The notes under the pieces were generated by a model. It saw only the letters and a program-made list of their open reading frames with translations, was not told where the DNA came from and searched no databases. Below, piece after piece: positions 1 to 8,986 of a DNA stretch of 64,000 nt. The stretch is taken from positions 242,695 to 306,694 of the forward strand of contig FPIT01000007.1 in assembly GCA_900119285.1 (NCBI GenBank), given 5' to 3'. Both the position numbers and the translations under genes were made by a program. The stretch's first letter is position 1; each line of letters starts with the position of its first letter. This stretch comes from Prevotellaceae bacterium HUN156. GTDB taxonomy: Bacteria > Bacteroidota > Bacteroidia > Bacteroidales > Bacteroidaceae.

Positions 1-2213
1 GCCACTGCTTCCTTCCACTGGGCAATCTCCTTGGCCAGACGGTTGTCATCCTTAGAGATTTCCTTGAAGCGCTTAGCCTGCTTGTTGTAGAATTTCTCGT
101 AGTAGTCGTCCAACTGGCGCTTCATAGTATAGTGAGGAGCAATCAGGGCGATAGAGTTTTTGATAACCTTTATCCAGCCCTTAGAAAGTCCCTTCTTATC
201 CTTATTATAATATAGAGGAATAATCTCGTTCTCCAGCAAACCATAGATGGTAGCGGCATCCAGATTGTCCTGATAGTCCTGAGTCTGATAGGTGCGCTTC
301 TCTGTCAGTGCCCATCCGGCACCCTCGCGATAGCCTTCCAGCCACCAGCCGTCCTTCACACTGAGGTTTACTACACCGTTCATTTCTGCCTTTTCGCCAG
401 AGGTACCTGATGCCTCCAAAGGACGTGTAGGAGTATTCATCCAGATATCAACACCAGATACAAGGCGACGAGCCAACAGGAAGTCGTAGTCCTCAAGGAA
501 GATAATCTTGCCCAAGAACTCAGGACGTTGTGAAATCTCATAGATCTTCTTAATCAGTCCCTGACCAGCACCATCGGCTGGGTGAGCCTTACCTGCAAAG
601 AGGAAGATAACGGGGCGCTCTGGGTCGTTGACAATCTTTGAGAGACGCTCCAAGTTGGTAAACAGCAGGTGTGCACGCTTATAGGTAGCAAAGCGACGGC
701 AGAAGCCAATTACCAGTGCGTTAGGATTCATCTTCTCAATAATAGACAGCACGCGTGAGGGATCACCCTGATTGCGCAGCCATGTCTCACGGAACTGCTC
801 CTTGATATAGTCAAAGAGTTTCTGCTTCAGCGCCATGCGGGTGCTCCACACCTCTTCATCAGGACAGTTATAGATGCCATGCCAGATTTCCTCGTTTGAC
901 TGGTCTGACATGTGCTTCTCGTCGAAGTACTTGGCATATACGCGGCGCCACTCCGTAGCACACCATGTGGGGAAGTGCACGCCATTGGTTACATAACCAA
1001 CGTGGTTTTCCTCAGGATAATAGCCGTTCCAGATAGGTGCAAACATCTTCTGACTTACCCATCCGTGCAGCTTTGACACACCGTTTACCTCCTGACAGGT
1101 GTTGCAGGCAAAGGTAGACATACAGAACTTCTCGTTCTTGTCGTCGGGGTTGATGCGTCCCATGCCGATGAACTCATCCCATGTGATGCCCAACTTCTGA
1201 GGATAGCCTCCCATATACTTTCCGAAGAGTCCTTCGTCGAAGTAGTCATGACCAGCAGGAACAGGAGTGTGTACGGTATAAAGACCGCTGGCACGTACCA
1301 GTTCCAGAGCCTGGTTGAAGCTCAGTCCTTCGTCGATATAGTCGCACAGGCGCTGCAGGTTGCAGAGGGCAGCATGTCCCTCATTGCAATGATAGATATC
1401 CTTCTTGATGCCCAGTTTCTTCAGCAGCAGCATACCACCAATACCCAGCAGAATCTCCTGCTTCAAGCGGTTCTCCCAGTCGCCACCATAGAGGGCGTGG
1501 GTGATGGGCTTGTCGAACTCAGAGTTCATCTCGTTGTCAGTATCCAGCAGATAGAGCTTTACTCGACCTACATTGACACGCCATACATAGGCATGCACCT
1601 GATAGTTGGTATAAGGTACATCAATTACCAGAGGATTGCCCTCGCTGTCAAGCTCGCGCTCAATAGGCAGTGAGGCAAAGTTCTGTGTCTCGTAGTTAGC
1701 CACCTGCTGACCGTCCATCGACAGGCTCTGAGTGAAGTAGCCATAACGATAGAGGAAGCCAACAGCACACATATCTACATTAGAGTCTGAAGCTTCCTTC
1801 ACGTAGTCACCAGCTAGCATGCCGAGACCACCAGAGTAGATTTTCAATGCAGAGTGGATACCATACTCCATACAGAAGTAAGCCACTGAGGGGCGCTTGC
1901 TGTCGGGTTTGACATCCATATACTTACGGAAAAGTGCATAAACGTTCTTGATACGCTTCATCAGGGCTTTATCCTTGATGATTTGTTCCTTACGGGCTAA
2001 GCTCAGACGCTCAAGGAGCATCACGGGATTATGCTTTACCTCATGATAAAGCTCAGGGTCCAGGTCACGGAACAAGTCACGTGCCTCGTAGTTCCATACC
2101 CACCACATGTTGTGGGCAATCTCGTCCAAACACTTCAGTTCTTCAGGAATGCTTGACTTTACGGTCAGCTCCTTCCACATTGGAGCGTTTGCATAATCAG
2201 CTTTTATTTTCAT
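1..2213 (-). CDS. glgP: Alpha-glucan (glycogen/maltodextrin) phosphorylase, 3' end cut by window edge
   Basis: An open frame runs from an ATG at 2213 to the left edge, giving the first 737 residues; homologues of this type are about 850 aa, so roughly 115 C-terminal residues lie outside. The enzyme releases glucose-1-phosphate from alpha-1,4-glucans in the cytoplasm. The N-terminus, with the run [10 protein letters not shown] and [10 protein letters not shown], is the DUF3417-like region of the TIGR02094 group of GT35 enzymes. The pyridoxal-phosphate site is visible as [15 protein letters not shown], with the PLP lysine at residue 608. It lies 25 nt downstream of the glycogen synthase gene on the same strand, so synthesis and breakdown of glycogen are probably co-transcribed. 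No frame damage is seen. Confidence 0.93.
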   Translation of the reverse strand, partial: MKIKADYANAPMWKELTVKSSIPEELKCLDEIAHNMWWVWNYEARDLFRDLDPELYHEVKHNPVMLLERLSLARKEQIIKDKALMKRIKNVYALFRKYMDVKPDSKRPSVAYFCMEYGIHSALKIYSGGLGMLAGDYVKEASDSNVDMCAVGFLYRYGYFTQSLSMDGQQVANYETQNFASLPIERELDSEGNPLVIDVPYTNYQVHAYVWRVNVGRVKLYLLDTDNEMNSEFDKPITHALYGGDWENRLKQEILLGIGGMLLLKKLGIKKDIYHCNEGHAALCNLQRLCDYIDEGLSFNQALELVRASGLYTVHTPVPAGHDYFDEGLFGKYMGGYPQKLGITWDEFIGMGRINPDDKNEKFCMSTFACNTCQEVNGVSKLHGWVSQKMFAPIWNGYYPEENHVGYVTNGVHFPTWCATEWRRVYAKYFDEKHMSDQSNEEIWHGIYNCPDEEVWSTRMALKQKLFDYIKEQFRETWLRNQGDPSRVLSIIEKMNPNALVIGFCRRFATYKRAHLLFTNLERLSKIVNDPERPVIFLFAGKAHPADGAGQGLIKKIYEISQRPEFLGKIIFLEDYDFLLARRLVSGVDIWMNTPTRPLEASGTSGEKAEMNGVVNLSVKDGWWLEGYREGAGWALTEKRTYQTQDYQDNLDAATIYGLLENEIIPLYYNKDKKGLSKGWIKVIKNSIALIAPHYTMKRQLDDYYEKFYNKQAKRFKEISKDDNRLAKEIAQWKEAV

Positions 2214-2238
2214 AATTCTCTCAAATTATAATTAGTAT

Positions 2239-3948
2239 CTATTCAATGGTTTGTGCTTTGCGCAGTGCGATATCATACGCCTCGTGGTAGTATTTGATAA
2301 ACTTGCTCCACAGCGCTTTCTTCGACAGGGCGTCAGCATTCTTTCTACAAGCCTCCACCTGTTGGGGAGTCATGGTAGAGAATTCTGCGATAGTATCCTT
2401 GATGGCATCAGCCACCTCCGAGTAGTTGTAGTCCGTACGGTGAATTACTTTCACACCATCCGTTATCTCACCCTGATGACCAAACTCTTTGTTTGCCCAG
2501 AGGCCGAAGCCAGCCAAATCAGTGGTGATGCAGGGCACCTTGAAGGCGATGGCCTCCAGCGGCGTATAGCCCCATGGTTCGTAGTACGAGGGATAGACGC
2601 AGAGGTCGTTACCCAGCACCACATCATAATAGTTCATATTGACGATGCCGTCCTTGCCGTCGAGATAGCAAGGCAGGAAGATTACCTTCACGCGCTCGTC
2701 CTTGCGGTTGTGCATGTCGTAATACTTCATCATGCTCAACACATTGTCGTGACTCATGTTATGCAGCCAGTGCGTTATCTGCGGCACCTCCAAAGGTTCG
2801 TTGAACATTGAACATTCTCTCTTTGAGAGTGTGGCGTTACGAGGAACATTGAACAACTTCAGTCGCTCCTGCAAATCCTTGCGGGGCTCCCCTACCCATC
2901 CTGGCACCTCGATAAATGCCAGCACGTTCTTCTTCAGATCCTTGTCACGCAGCAAGCGATTCATGGCCTCCACAAAGACATCGATACCCTTGTTGCGGAA
3001 CTCGTAGCGGCCACTGGTAGAAACTATCAGCGTATCGTCGCCCAACTGTTCGCCAAGCAATGCATTAGCCACCTGCAAAAGGCGCTGACGAGCCACACGG
3101 CGCTTACGAGTAAAGGTTGCGCCCTTGGGCACGAAACTATTGTCAAAGCCATTAGGCAGCACCACATCGACGGGCTTGTCGAGCAGTTCCTTGCATTCAT
3201 TGGCAGTAATATCGCTCACGGTAGTAAAGCAGTCCACATACATGGCTGTCTGCTTTTCTATCGAATGTTTCGACTGCATGTTCAGCTCTCCAGCCATCTG
3301 GTCACCGTTGTAGGCAAAGAGATAGTCGTAGAGGGGTTTCTGATTGCCGGCTATTGAGCGGCCTATGCTGGTAGCGTGAGTAGTAAAGACGGTACCAATC
3401 TGTGGCAGCTTCTTCTTGATATAGAGCGCACCCAGTCCGCACATCCACTCATTGGCGTGATAAATCACCTTCGTATTATCGTTGAACGTTGAACGTTGAA
3501 TGTTGAACGTATATATGCTCTCTACCACCAGTGCAGCAGCATACGAGAACATCGAAGCCTCATCATAGTCGCCATAGGCATGCAGAGAATCTACCTGATA
3601 GTTCTCCCATAGCCAGCCGTATAGTTCATTCTTCTTTTCAAAATAGGGTTGGAAGTCCACGAGAATTGCGATAGGCTCACCGGGAACGGTCCATCGACCT
3701 ACCCTAACCTTAAGGCCTTGTTTCTTAGCCTCACTCTGCCAATCGGCAAAGAGAGACTGCTCTTCTCTGAAATAGGGACTCTCATTTTCCTTCCAGAAGT
3801 CCGGACCGATAAAGATGATGCGGTCCTTTATCTCTTCCTGTAGTGTCTTTGCGCGAGTAGATAGTACGGTATAGATGCCTCCCACCTTGTTGCATACCTC
3901 CCAACTCGACTCAAAAACGTAATCAGGTTTCAATATACTTTTTCCCAT
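2239..3948 (-). CDS. Glycogen synthase, GT3 (eukaryote-like) family
   Basis: 569 aa. It transfers glucosyl units from a nucleotide sugar to the growing alpha-1,4-glucan. The N-terminus (FESSWEVCNKVGGIYTVLST) and the late E-x7-E signature EPWGYTPLE (E457, E465) place it in GT3, the family of animal and fungal glycogen synthases also found in Bacteroidetes, rather than GlgA/GT5. It is the first gene of the glycogen pair; glgP follows after 25 nt, and a minus-strand CAAAGATA (-7 box) lies at 3971-3978. Oddity: two stretches of the coding sequence (about 3481-3508 and 2798-2860) are made of GTTGAAC/TTGAACA heptamers and translate as YTFNIQRSTFN and as part of LFNVPRNATLSKRECSMFN. These look like repeat insertions tolerated in frame. 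Confidence 0.93.
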   Translation of the reverse strand: MGKSILKPDYVFESSWEVCNKVGGIYTVLSTRAKTLQEEIKDRIIFIGPDFWKENESPYFREEQSLFADWQSEAKKQGLKVRVGRWTVPGEPIAILVDFQPYFEKKNELYGWLWENYQVDSLHAYGDYDEASMFSYAAALVVESIYTFNIQRSTFNDNTKVIYHANEWMCGLGALYIKKKLPQIGTVFTTHATSIGRSIAGNQKPLYDYLFAYNGDQMAGELNMQSKHSIEKQTAMYVDCFTTVSDITANECKELLDKPVDVVLPNGFDNSFVPKGATFTRKRRVARQRLLQVANALLGEQLGDDTLIVSTSGRYEFRNKGIDVFVEAMNRLLRDKDLKKNVLAFIEVPGWVGEPRKDLQERLKLFNVPRNATLSKRECSMFNEPLEVPQITHWLHNMSHDNVLSMMKYYDMHNRKDERVKVIFLPCYLDGKDGIVNMNYYDVVLGNDLCVYPSYYEPWGYTPLEAIAFKVPCITTDLAGFGLWANKEFGHQGEITDGVKVIHRTDYNYSEVADAIKDTIAEFSTMTPQQVEACRKNADALSKKALWSKFIKYYHEAYDIALRKAQTIE

Positions 3949-3970
3949 TCCTATTTTATAATAACGTTGG

Positions 3971-3978
3971 CAAAGATA
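3971..3978 (-). promoter_or_regulatory. -7 box upstream of glycogen synthase
   Basis: TATCTTTG on the minus strand matches the Bacteroidetes TAnnTTTG -7 element. It lies 23 bp before the start codon of the glycogen synthase gene. Confidence 0.6.
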
Positions 3979-4053
3979 ATTAAAAAATTTAATAACCTAC
4001 AATAATTTTTATATATTTTCCACAAAAACCGCAATTAATTGATTTAGATTTAG

Positions 4054-4061
4054 TACCTTTG
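4054..4061 (+). promoter_or_regulatory. -7 box upstream of the 143-aa exported protein
   Basis: TACCTTTG, 23 bp before the ATG at 4085. No clear -33 TTG is present at the usual distance. Confidence 0.6.
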
Positions 4062-4084
4062 CCCGCAGACAAAAATCAGAGAAG

Positions 4085-4516
4085 ATGAAGAAAACGGCTA
4101 TTCTCACGCTATTTCTCGGCCTATTTGCCACCTGTTGCTTTGCTCAGGAAGAGCGCAAGGCTTTTAGCGGATATATATATAATGATGAGTTTGAGACCTA
4201 TCTGCGCATCAACTTCTACGATCAGGACGTTACCATCCCTGGTCAAGACCTCTATGGAGAGCTGCCAGGCTATCTAGGCAAGAAGAACAACTCCTTCTGC
4301 TGGGTAATCACCTCCTGCAAGATAAAGAGCGAGAATGAGGCGGAGATGCAGCTCATCAATGATTTCGGTAGCGAAGACCTCACCGCCACGCTGATACGCA
4401 AGAATGACTCTACCTATATTCTGCGTCAAGACGAAGGCAGCACTCTAAAGGTGCCACGCAAAGGAAAATGGGCTAAGCTACCCAAAACGCTTGAGTTTAA
4501 GAGGAATGTCAAATAG
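4085..4516 (+). CDS. Exported protein of unknown function
   Basis: 143 aa with a clear Sec signal peptide (MKKTAILTLFLGLFATCCFAQ, cleavage expected after FA). The mature part is about 120 aa, rich in charged residues and probably beta-rich, ending in basic residues. There is no cysteine placed like a lipobox at the cleavage site, so a periplasmic location is more likely than lipid anchoring. It has its own TACCTTTG promoter and is convergent with the next gene. I do not recognise the family. Confidence 0.75.
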   Translation: MKKTAILTLFLGLFATCCFAQEERKAFSGYIYNDEFETYLRINFYDQDVTIPGQDLYGELPGYLGKKNNSFCWVITSCKIKSENEAEMQLINDFGSEDLTATLIRKNDSTYILRQDEGSTLKVPRKGKWAKLPKTLEFKRNVK

Positions 4517-4541
4517 GCTTTCCTTTTTTTATCGCCCACGG

Positions 4542-4844
4542 TCATTCCACCACCTCTATATAAAAACTGAAAGGACGAAAGCCATCGTTGCAACTAATCA
4601 TGGCACTCATCGGATTCTTCATCCATCCGTCATAGAAATTACCCTCACCCTTTGCAAGCGCCTCTACGAACTCACGCATAGAGCCCCACGCAGCAGGGCA
4701 CAACCCTTCAGGACACTGTCCGTTCTCTGCAATCCATTGCTGTCCCTCCTTCACCTCACATGTATGTTCGATAGGATTCTCATATTTTGCCATCAAGTCT
4801 TTATACTCCGTTTGGCGTATAGCAGTAATTCTTACCTTCTTCAT
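4542..4844 (-). CDS. TIGR04076-like small cysteine-containing protein
   Basis: 100 aa, soluble. The layout (an N-terminal KVRITAIRQTEYKDLM strand, a central NGQCPEGLCPAAWGSM segment and a C-terminal DGFRPFSFYIE segment) resembles the TIGR04076 family of roughly 90-100 aa proteins found in anaerobes, whose function is unknown. A minus-strand TATCTTTG box lies about 30 bp upstream. The family assignment is from memory of the motif and is not search-verified. Confidence 0.75.
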   Translation of the reverse strand: MKKVRITAIRQTEYKDLMAKYENPIEHTCEVKEGQQWIAENGQCPEGLCPAAWGSMREFVEALAKGEGNFYDGWMKNPMSAMISCNDGFRPFSFYIEVVE

Positions 4845-4871
4845 TTTTATTTATTGTTTTTGTTTCTTGCG

Positions 4872-4879
4872 CAAAGATA
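4872..4879 (-). promoter_or_regulatory. -7 box for the TIGR04076-like gene
   Basis: TATCTTTG on the minus strand, 27 bp before the ATG at 4844. Confidence 0.6.
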
Positions 4880-5221
4880 CGAAGAAAATGCCATGTAGCC
4901 AAATTTCAGCTATCGATAAGAGCCGATTTTCAGCACCACATGCACGATTTTGACGAAACGTAACACACGAGGCTCATTGCCGTAACACACGAGGCAGTTA
5001 TATTACGGATACGATTGAGCGTAGAGATTGAGCATTTTAAGGATTCAGCGATGACAGATGACAGATGACAGTTATTAGAAATTGGGTTGACAGTATAAGA
5101 TTAGTATTATATATATTATAATATATATAATACTAATTACTATTTTCTTCTCTTTTTCGAAAACTGTCATCTGTCATTACTGTCATTTTAGAATGTGTGG
5201 CGTAATTTTTTTATAATTCTT
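4880..5221. other. Gene-free region with direct repeats and a palindromic element
   Basis: No coding potential is apparent. It holds two direct copies of CGTAACACACGAGGC at 4959-4973 and 4981-4995 (22-bp period), and then the large palindromic element annotated separately at 5051-5187. Confidence 0.7.
5051..5187. repeat. Palindromic element 1: heptamer arms around a 36-bp perfect palindrome
   Basis: The left arm is three ATGACAG heptamers (5051-5071). The right arm carries the reverse complement, so 5058-5073 and 5162-5177 form a perfect 16-bp inverted repeat. Between them, 5101-5136 is a perfect 36-bp AT-only palindrome (18 bp each side). The architecture is shared with elements at 14199-14290 and 26794-26903 although the sequences differ. 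It sits immediately left of the accessory island. Confidence 0.8.
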
Positions 5222-5253
5222 TTTGGTTGTTTGCTGACTAATTTGTACCTTCG
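5222..5253 (+). promoter_or_regulatory. Promoter of the first WYL gene
   Basis: TTTG at 5222-5225, a 20-bp spacer, then TACCTTCG at 5246-5253 (one mismatch to TAnnTTTG). The ATG at 5258 is only 4 bp downstream, so the transcript would be leaderless or nearly so. This placement rules out the upstream in-frame start at 5195. Confidence 0.6.
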
Positions 5254-5257
5254 CACC

Positions 5258-6148
5258 ATGAAACCAGCTCAAATATTTCACCAATACATTTGGCTCATCA
5301 ATACGCTCAGGGCCTATAGACAGCTAACCTTTGAGGAATTGAACAAGAAGTGGCAGGAAGATCAGATATCCGATGGCAATCCATTGCAGCGGTCATCATT
5401 CAATCGTCATCGTGATGCCATCCTCGATATGTTTGGCATCATTATCGACTGCGACAAGATAACCTATAAGTACTATATCAGCAATAAAGATGTACTTCGT
5501 GACGATAGTATCGAGCGCTGGCTCTTCTCTACGCTCACAGTGCATGGTGTGCTGGCTGATAGCACTGCCATGAAAGAACGTCTGGTGCTGGAAGAAGCGC
5601 CTGCCGGCGAACAATATCTAGACATCATCATTCGAGCCATCCGCACTGACCATCGTCTGCGCATTGGCTACAAGAAGTTTCAGGCAGAGGGCTATGAAAA
5701 GGTAGTCTGCCCATACGCCTTGAAATTGTTTCATCAGCGCTGGTACCTGTTGGCTTTGACTGACGACGACCAGATGCGCATCTATGCCCTCGACCGTATT
5801 ACAATGCTGCAGCTGACTGACGATACTTTTGTAATGCCAGAGGACTTCTCGCCACAAACCTACTTCAACGAGTATTATGGCATTCTAACTGACGACACGC
5901 CCATGGCCCACGTCATTGTCCGTGCCCATAAGTGGATGCCTAATTACCTGCGCACCCTACCCTTGCATCACTCCCAGCGCGAATTAGCATCTACTCCTGA
6001 CTATGCCGACTTTTCCTACGACATTCGCCCCACGACCGATTTCCTTGGTGAACTACTCCGACATAGCGAAGGTATCGAAGTGCTAGAACCATTGGAACTA
6101 CGCGAGAAAATGCGGCAAATGATAACCGAAACTCTTAAAAGATATTAA
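5258..6148 (+). CDS. WYL-domain transcriptional regulator (first copy)
   Basis: 296 aa counted from the ATG at 5258; a longer frame from 5195 would start upstream of the promoter. The N-terminal ~60 residues look like a winged helix (FNRHRDAILDMFGI). The middle carries the WYL domain with the signature QRWYLLAL, followed by IYALDRI and a C-terminal WCX-like extension. WYL proteins sense ligands, often nucleic-acid fragments or nucleotides, and commonly regulate defence genes. A strong terminator follows immediately, so this is a single-gene unit. The second WYL gene is 0.4 kb downstream and is clearly related but diverged. Confidence 0.88.
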   Translation: MKPAQIFHQYIWLINTLRAYRQLTFEELNKKWQEDQISDGNPLQRSSFNRHRDAILDMFGIIIDCDKITYKYYISNKDVLRDDSIERWLFSTLTVHGVLADSTAMKERLVLEEAPAGEQYLDIIIRAIRTDHRLRIGYKKFQAEGYEKVVCPYALKLFHQRWYLLALTDDDQMRIYALDRITMLQLTDDTFVMPEDFSPQTYFNEYYGILTDDTPMAHVIVRAHKWMPNYLRTLPLHHSQRELASTPDYADFSYDIRPTTDFLGELLRHSEGIEVLEPLELREKMRQMITETLKRY

Positions 6149-6155
6149 AATCCAA

Positions 6156-6191
6156 GGGGGTGTCCCAACTTTTGGGACACCCCCTCATTTA
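6156..6191 (+). terminator. Rho-independent terminator after the first WYL gene
   Basis: A perfect 13-bp stem (GGGGGTGTCCCAA at 6156-6168 with its complement at 6172-6184) and a 3-nt CTT loop, followed by TCATTTATTTT. Confidence 0.85.
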
Positions 6192-6237
6192 TTTTGCACT
6201 CGAAATCAGAAATAACAACAATTTAAATCGAGTGTAT

Positions 6238-6435
6238 ATGGAAAATTTAGTATCTTTGATGATTTTACTCAGCGTTTTCACAAGCCTTATGCTTCTTACA
6301 GCATACGTTACTGACGCATTTGCATGCAAGTGCATTAAATGGTTGGGACTGGAAGAAACTGACAATGAGCAGAATACTCCCACCATCCGCATTAGAAAGC
6401 AGGTCAAGTATGTTGAAGGAAATCTATTTGATTAG
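6238..6435 (+). CDS. Possible 65-aa single-span membrane protein
   Basis: 65 aa from the ATG at 6238. Residues about 4-24 (LVSLMILLSVFTSLMLLTAY) form one hydrophobic helix, followed by a short polar tail. No recognised family. The frame extends upstream to 6160, but that start lies inside the terminator hairpin. There is no convincing promoter or ribosome binding site, so it may not be a gene. Confidence 0.35.
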   Translation: MENLVSLMILLSVFTSLMLLTAYVTDAFACKCIKWLGLEETDNEQNTPTIRIRKQVKYVEGNLFD

Positions 6436-6473
6436 ACGATTCTATGAAATATGTGAAAAACTTGCTTTATTTC

Positions 6474-6504
6474 TTGCTTGTTTCAATTTATGGTCGTATA
6501 TTTG
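6474..6504 (+). promoter_or_regulatory. Promoter of the second WYL gene and the nuclease-like gene
   Basis: TTG at 6474-6476, a 20-bp spacer and TATATTTG at 6497-6504, 28 bp before the ATG at 6533. This is a standard housekeeping promoter, in contrast to the promoters further into the island. Confidence 0.65.
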
Positions 6505-6532
6505 CATATAGAACTATAAATGATCTAAAACA

Positions 6533-7435
6533 ATGGTAGGAAAGACCTTTAATCGCTACATCTGGCTTCTGAATATTCTTCTGCAAAAGAAGAAGCTAAC
6601 ATTCGAAGAAATCAGAGACCTCTGGAAAGACAGTCATTTAGACGATGGGAAGCCTTTGTCTCTTCGTACCTTTCATGAGCATAAGAAAGCGTTAGAAGAG
6701 ACATTTTGCGTTCATATAAAATGCAATCCCTCTGATGGCTATCATTATTATATAGAAGATGCTCAGGTACTGCGAAACGATAGGACACGCCAATGGCTGC
6801 AAAATTCTTTCACGCTGTCGAATATGATTATTGCAGGTCACAATATGAATGGGCGCATATTGTTTGAGAATATTCCAAGAGGTACTGAGTATCTGCAACC
6901 AGTCATTGAAGCCATGCAGCAGAATAAGGTTTTGATAATGGACTATGAGCCATTTGGTGCCCACCAAAAAACTTACCATATGGAACCATACGCCATGAAG
7001 GTTTATCGTCAGCGATGGTATATCATAGGAAAACTTGAGGAACAGAATGCCATTCGTCATATAGCATTAGACAGAATTATTGACCTTCATCTGACAGATA
7101 AATCATTCACAGTTCCAAAGAAGTTTAATGCAGAGAAATATTATGCAAACACCATTGGTATCTTTGTGAATGAGGAGTTGAAACCGCAGAAGGTCCGCAT
7201 TCGTGTGTATGGCAATCAAGTGGATTATCTGCGCACACTCCCCCTGCATCGTTCTCAAGAGGAAGTACTCACCAAGAATGGACAGTTTAGTGAGTTTCAA
7301 TACAAAGTTTGTCTTACTCCGGAACTTTCTACCCAACTTCTTTCTTTGGGTGAAAGTGTTGAGGTGTTAGAGCCGAAGGAATTGAGAGGTGAAATGAAAA
7401 AGCGAATTAATAATATGTTTAACTTATATAAATAA
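6533..7435 (+). CDS. WYL-domain transcriptional regulator (second copy)
   Basis: 300 aa. Same architecture as the protein at 5258: an N-terminal winged-helix region (SLRTFHEHKKALEETF), a WYL core with QRWYIIGKL and IALDRI, and a C-terminal part ending ELRGEMKKRINNMFNLYK. It is probably a ligand-responsive DNA-binding regulator. The next gene, a putative nuclease, begins 6 nt after the stop, so the two are an operon. The last ~37 nt of this gene recur at 9339-9375 in front of another putative nuclease, showing that a WYL-nuclease cassette was once duplicated here. Confidence 0.88.
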   Translation: MVGKTFNRYIWLLNILLQKKKLTFEEIRDLWKDSHLDDGKPLSLRTFHEHKKALEETFCVHIKCNPSDGYHYYIEDAQVLRNDRTRQWLQNSFTLSNMIIAGHNMNGRILFENIPRGTEYLQPVIEAMQQNKVLIMDYEPFGAHQKTYHMEPYAMKVYRQRWYIIGKLEEQNAIRHIALDRIIDLHLTDKSFTVPKKFNAEKYYANTIGIFVNEELKPQKVRIRVYGNQVDYLRTLPLHRSQEEVLTKNGQFSEFQYKVCLTPELSTQLLSLGESVEVLEPKELRGEMKKRINNMFNLYK

Positions 7436-7441
7436 AGGATT

Positions 7442-8353
7442 ATGGAGAAGTTGCAATATGGTAAGGTAGATAATCTGGTTAAAGCCCTAGATTATGCCAT
7501 AAGAAATTTTGAGAACTCAAATTTTGATATTGAAAGTGGTTATGATATTCATGGTAAGGATAAGTATTGGAATTATTTATCAAATAAATCTTGGTCAGCA
7601 TTTCTTGCTGAAATGTCCAAGCTTCATCAAGCACAATACAAGGATGGTGATGGCGGAGAATTAGAAGAGAAGAACAGTAGATACGGCAAAGTCCCACCTA
7701 AGATGGCTTCATTCGGTTCTTCAAGCCGCTTTATTTTCCTTCAGTCCAAAGATATACCAAGTTTTTCTTTTGAGAAACAATTTCCAACTCGCGTAGGGCA
7801 TACTGCCAATTTGGATGGCTACCTAGAAAAGGAATCAACTATTTATTGTGTTGAAGCAAAATGTCGTGAAATATATTATTCCCATAAAAATATTGAGGTT
7901 AGTACCATTTACGAAGATGTGTACAAAAAAATCTCAGGACTCAGTTACGACGTTTTTCCAATTAAGAACGATATTGAGCATCGTAAGTATACCTTCAAAT
8001 ACAATAAAAATGAATTGGTTCATTTTGACATTAAACAATTGATTTGCCATTTTCTGGGAATTACGGCAGATATTCTGGAGAACCAGAGAAATGGGATTTC
8101 TATTCATTTCGTTTATTTAATCTTTAATCCAGAGAATAATACTATATTTACTGAGGAAATAGAAAAATATAAGGATAAAATATTAAAACAGTATAATGAG
8201 ACAATAGATGAGATAAATAAATTTGGTGATATGAAACAGCTGTTTCGCTCTATTATGAAGTACCAAATTGAGAACTTAAAACTTCCTGAAGTTGATTATT
8301 GCTTCGATTTTAAGCTTGCAGATCAAAATAGCTATAGAGATATCTTTGCATAA
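7442..8353 (+). CDS. Putative PD-(D/E)XK nuclease, WYL-linked
   Basis: 303 aa, AT-rich, no signal peptide. The core reads FEKQFPT, then NLDGYLEKESTIYCVEAKCRE: glutamate 111, aspartate 125 and E138-A-K140 match the D...ExK catalytic layout of restriction-endonuclease-like folds. No methyltransferase is nearby, so if active it is not an ordinary type II restriction enzyme. Translationally linked to the WYL regulator upstream (6-nt gap). The exact family is not recognised; assignment to the superfamily rests on the motif alone. Confidence 0.6.
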   Translation: MEKLQYGKVDNLVKALDYAIRNFENSNFDIESGYDIHGKDKYWNYLSNKSWSAFLAEMSKLHQAQYKDGDGGELEEKNSRYGKVPPKMASFGSSSRFIFLQSKDIPSFSFEKQFPTRVGHTANLDGYLEKESTIYCVEAKCREIYYSHKNIEVSTIYEDVYKKISGLSYDVFPIKNDIEHRKYTFKYNKNELVHFDIKQLICHFLGITADILENQRNGISIHFVYLIFNPENNTIFTEEIEKYKDKILKQYNETIDEINKFGDMKQLFRSIMKYQIENLKLPEVDYCFDFKLADQNSYRDIFA

Positions 8354-8363
8354 AAACAACACA

Positions 8364-8440
8364 CCTCTGCATTCTTTCTGCACACCTTAGTGCGATTTTC
8401 CCAGAAATCAGTAATTTCTTATCGTATATATTAATATGGA
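8364..8440 (+). promoter_or_regulatory. Island upstream element, copy A
   Basis: The element contains two CTGCA units 11 bp apart (8367-8383 region) within CCTCTGCATTCTTTCTGCAC, then CACCTTAGTGCGATTTT, then a CAGTAATTTCTTATCGTATA block (8409-8428). It is nearly identical to copy C at 11309-11391 and partly conserved in copy B at 10208-10280. No TAnnTTTG box follows. It precedes the gene at 8558 by about 118 nt, leaving a long leader in which I see no ORF. Confidence 0.65.
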
Positions 8441-8557
8441 GGGCTATTCCGCTGAAATTTCAAGATATGTTATGTCGAGCCAGATAATCTGGGCATTCCG
8501 TAACTCCAAATCAGACTTTAAAGAATATAGAATAATAACAGTATAAAAAAGAAACTT

Positions 8558-8941
8558 ATGAAAACTACAATTAAAACGAACCAGAGTGAGTCAACAATCA
8601 CTATCAAGGAAGATTTCGACGTTATTTTGGAAGAAAACTTCTCAGCAGTTTGTAAAACGATTGCCAACAGAGGAGTCGCTTTAAACGAGCTCAAATCCCT
8701 TTTCGATAGTCATGAAAGAGTCGTTGATGAAATTGTGAGGATAATCAGAAGCTCCATAGATGGGTCTCAGGCTGCTATGCATTTGTGTGCTCAGTTGGGT
8801 ATTAGTAAAGCGACCGCCAAATACATATTAGTATTACCCTTGTCCACACTCACTTCATTAAGTCCAAAGGACCTTAAGAAGAAGTGTGAAGAACACAAGA
8901 GGCTTGTGGCTTCGTTAAATGAGTTATTTGAAGAATCTTAA
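8558..8941 (+). CDS. Small protein resembling a GyrA/ParC C-gate fragment
   Basis: 127 aa, soluble. From about residue 52 the sequence reads HERVVDEIVRIIRSS, then LGISKATAKYILVLPLSTLT and LSPKDLKKKCEEHKRL. Type IIA topoisomerase A subunits have a segment of the form 'iDEVI.lIRsS...A...L...f.LSe.QA.aILdmrL..LTgLe..ki..Ey..L'; the order and spacing agree. The catalytic tyrosine domain and the beta-propeller are absent. If correct, this is a detached dimerisation/C-gate helix pair. It follows upstream element A. The resemblance is pattern-based; a chance helical similarity is possible. Confidence 0.6.
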   Translation: MKTTIKTNQSESTITIKEDFDVILEENFSAVCKTIANRGVALNELKSLFDSHERVVDEIVRIIRSSIDGSQAAMHLCAQLGISKATAKYILVLPLSTLTSLSPKDLKKKCEEHKRLVASLNELFEES

Positions 8942-8986
8942 CTACTGATTCTACAAAAACAAGGTTAGTTAAATGACTTAAAAATT

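Noticed and set aside
2251..2811. A 186-codon plus-strand ORF opposite glycogen synthase
   Set aside because: It mirrors the codon structure of a clear GT3 gene and resembles no protein; typical antisense shadow. The same applies to long antisense ORFs opposite valS, the porin, purC and slyD.
5195..5257. Upstream extension of the first WYL gene
   Set aside because: It contains the promoter (TTTG-N20-TACCTTCG) and translates to an unrelated hydrophobic stretch; homology starts at MKPAQIF.
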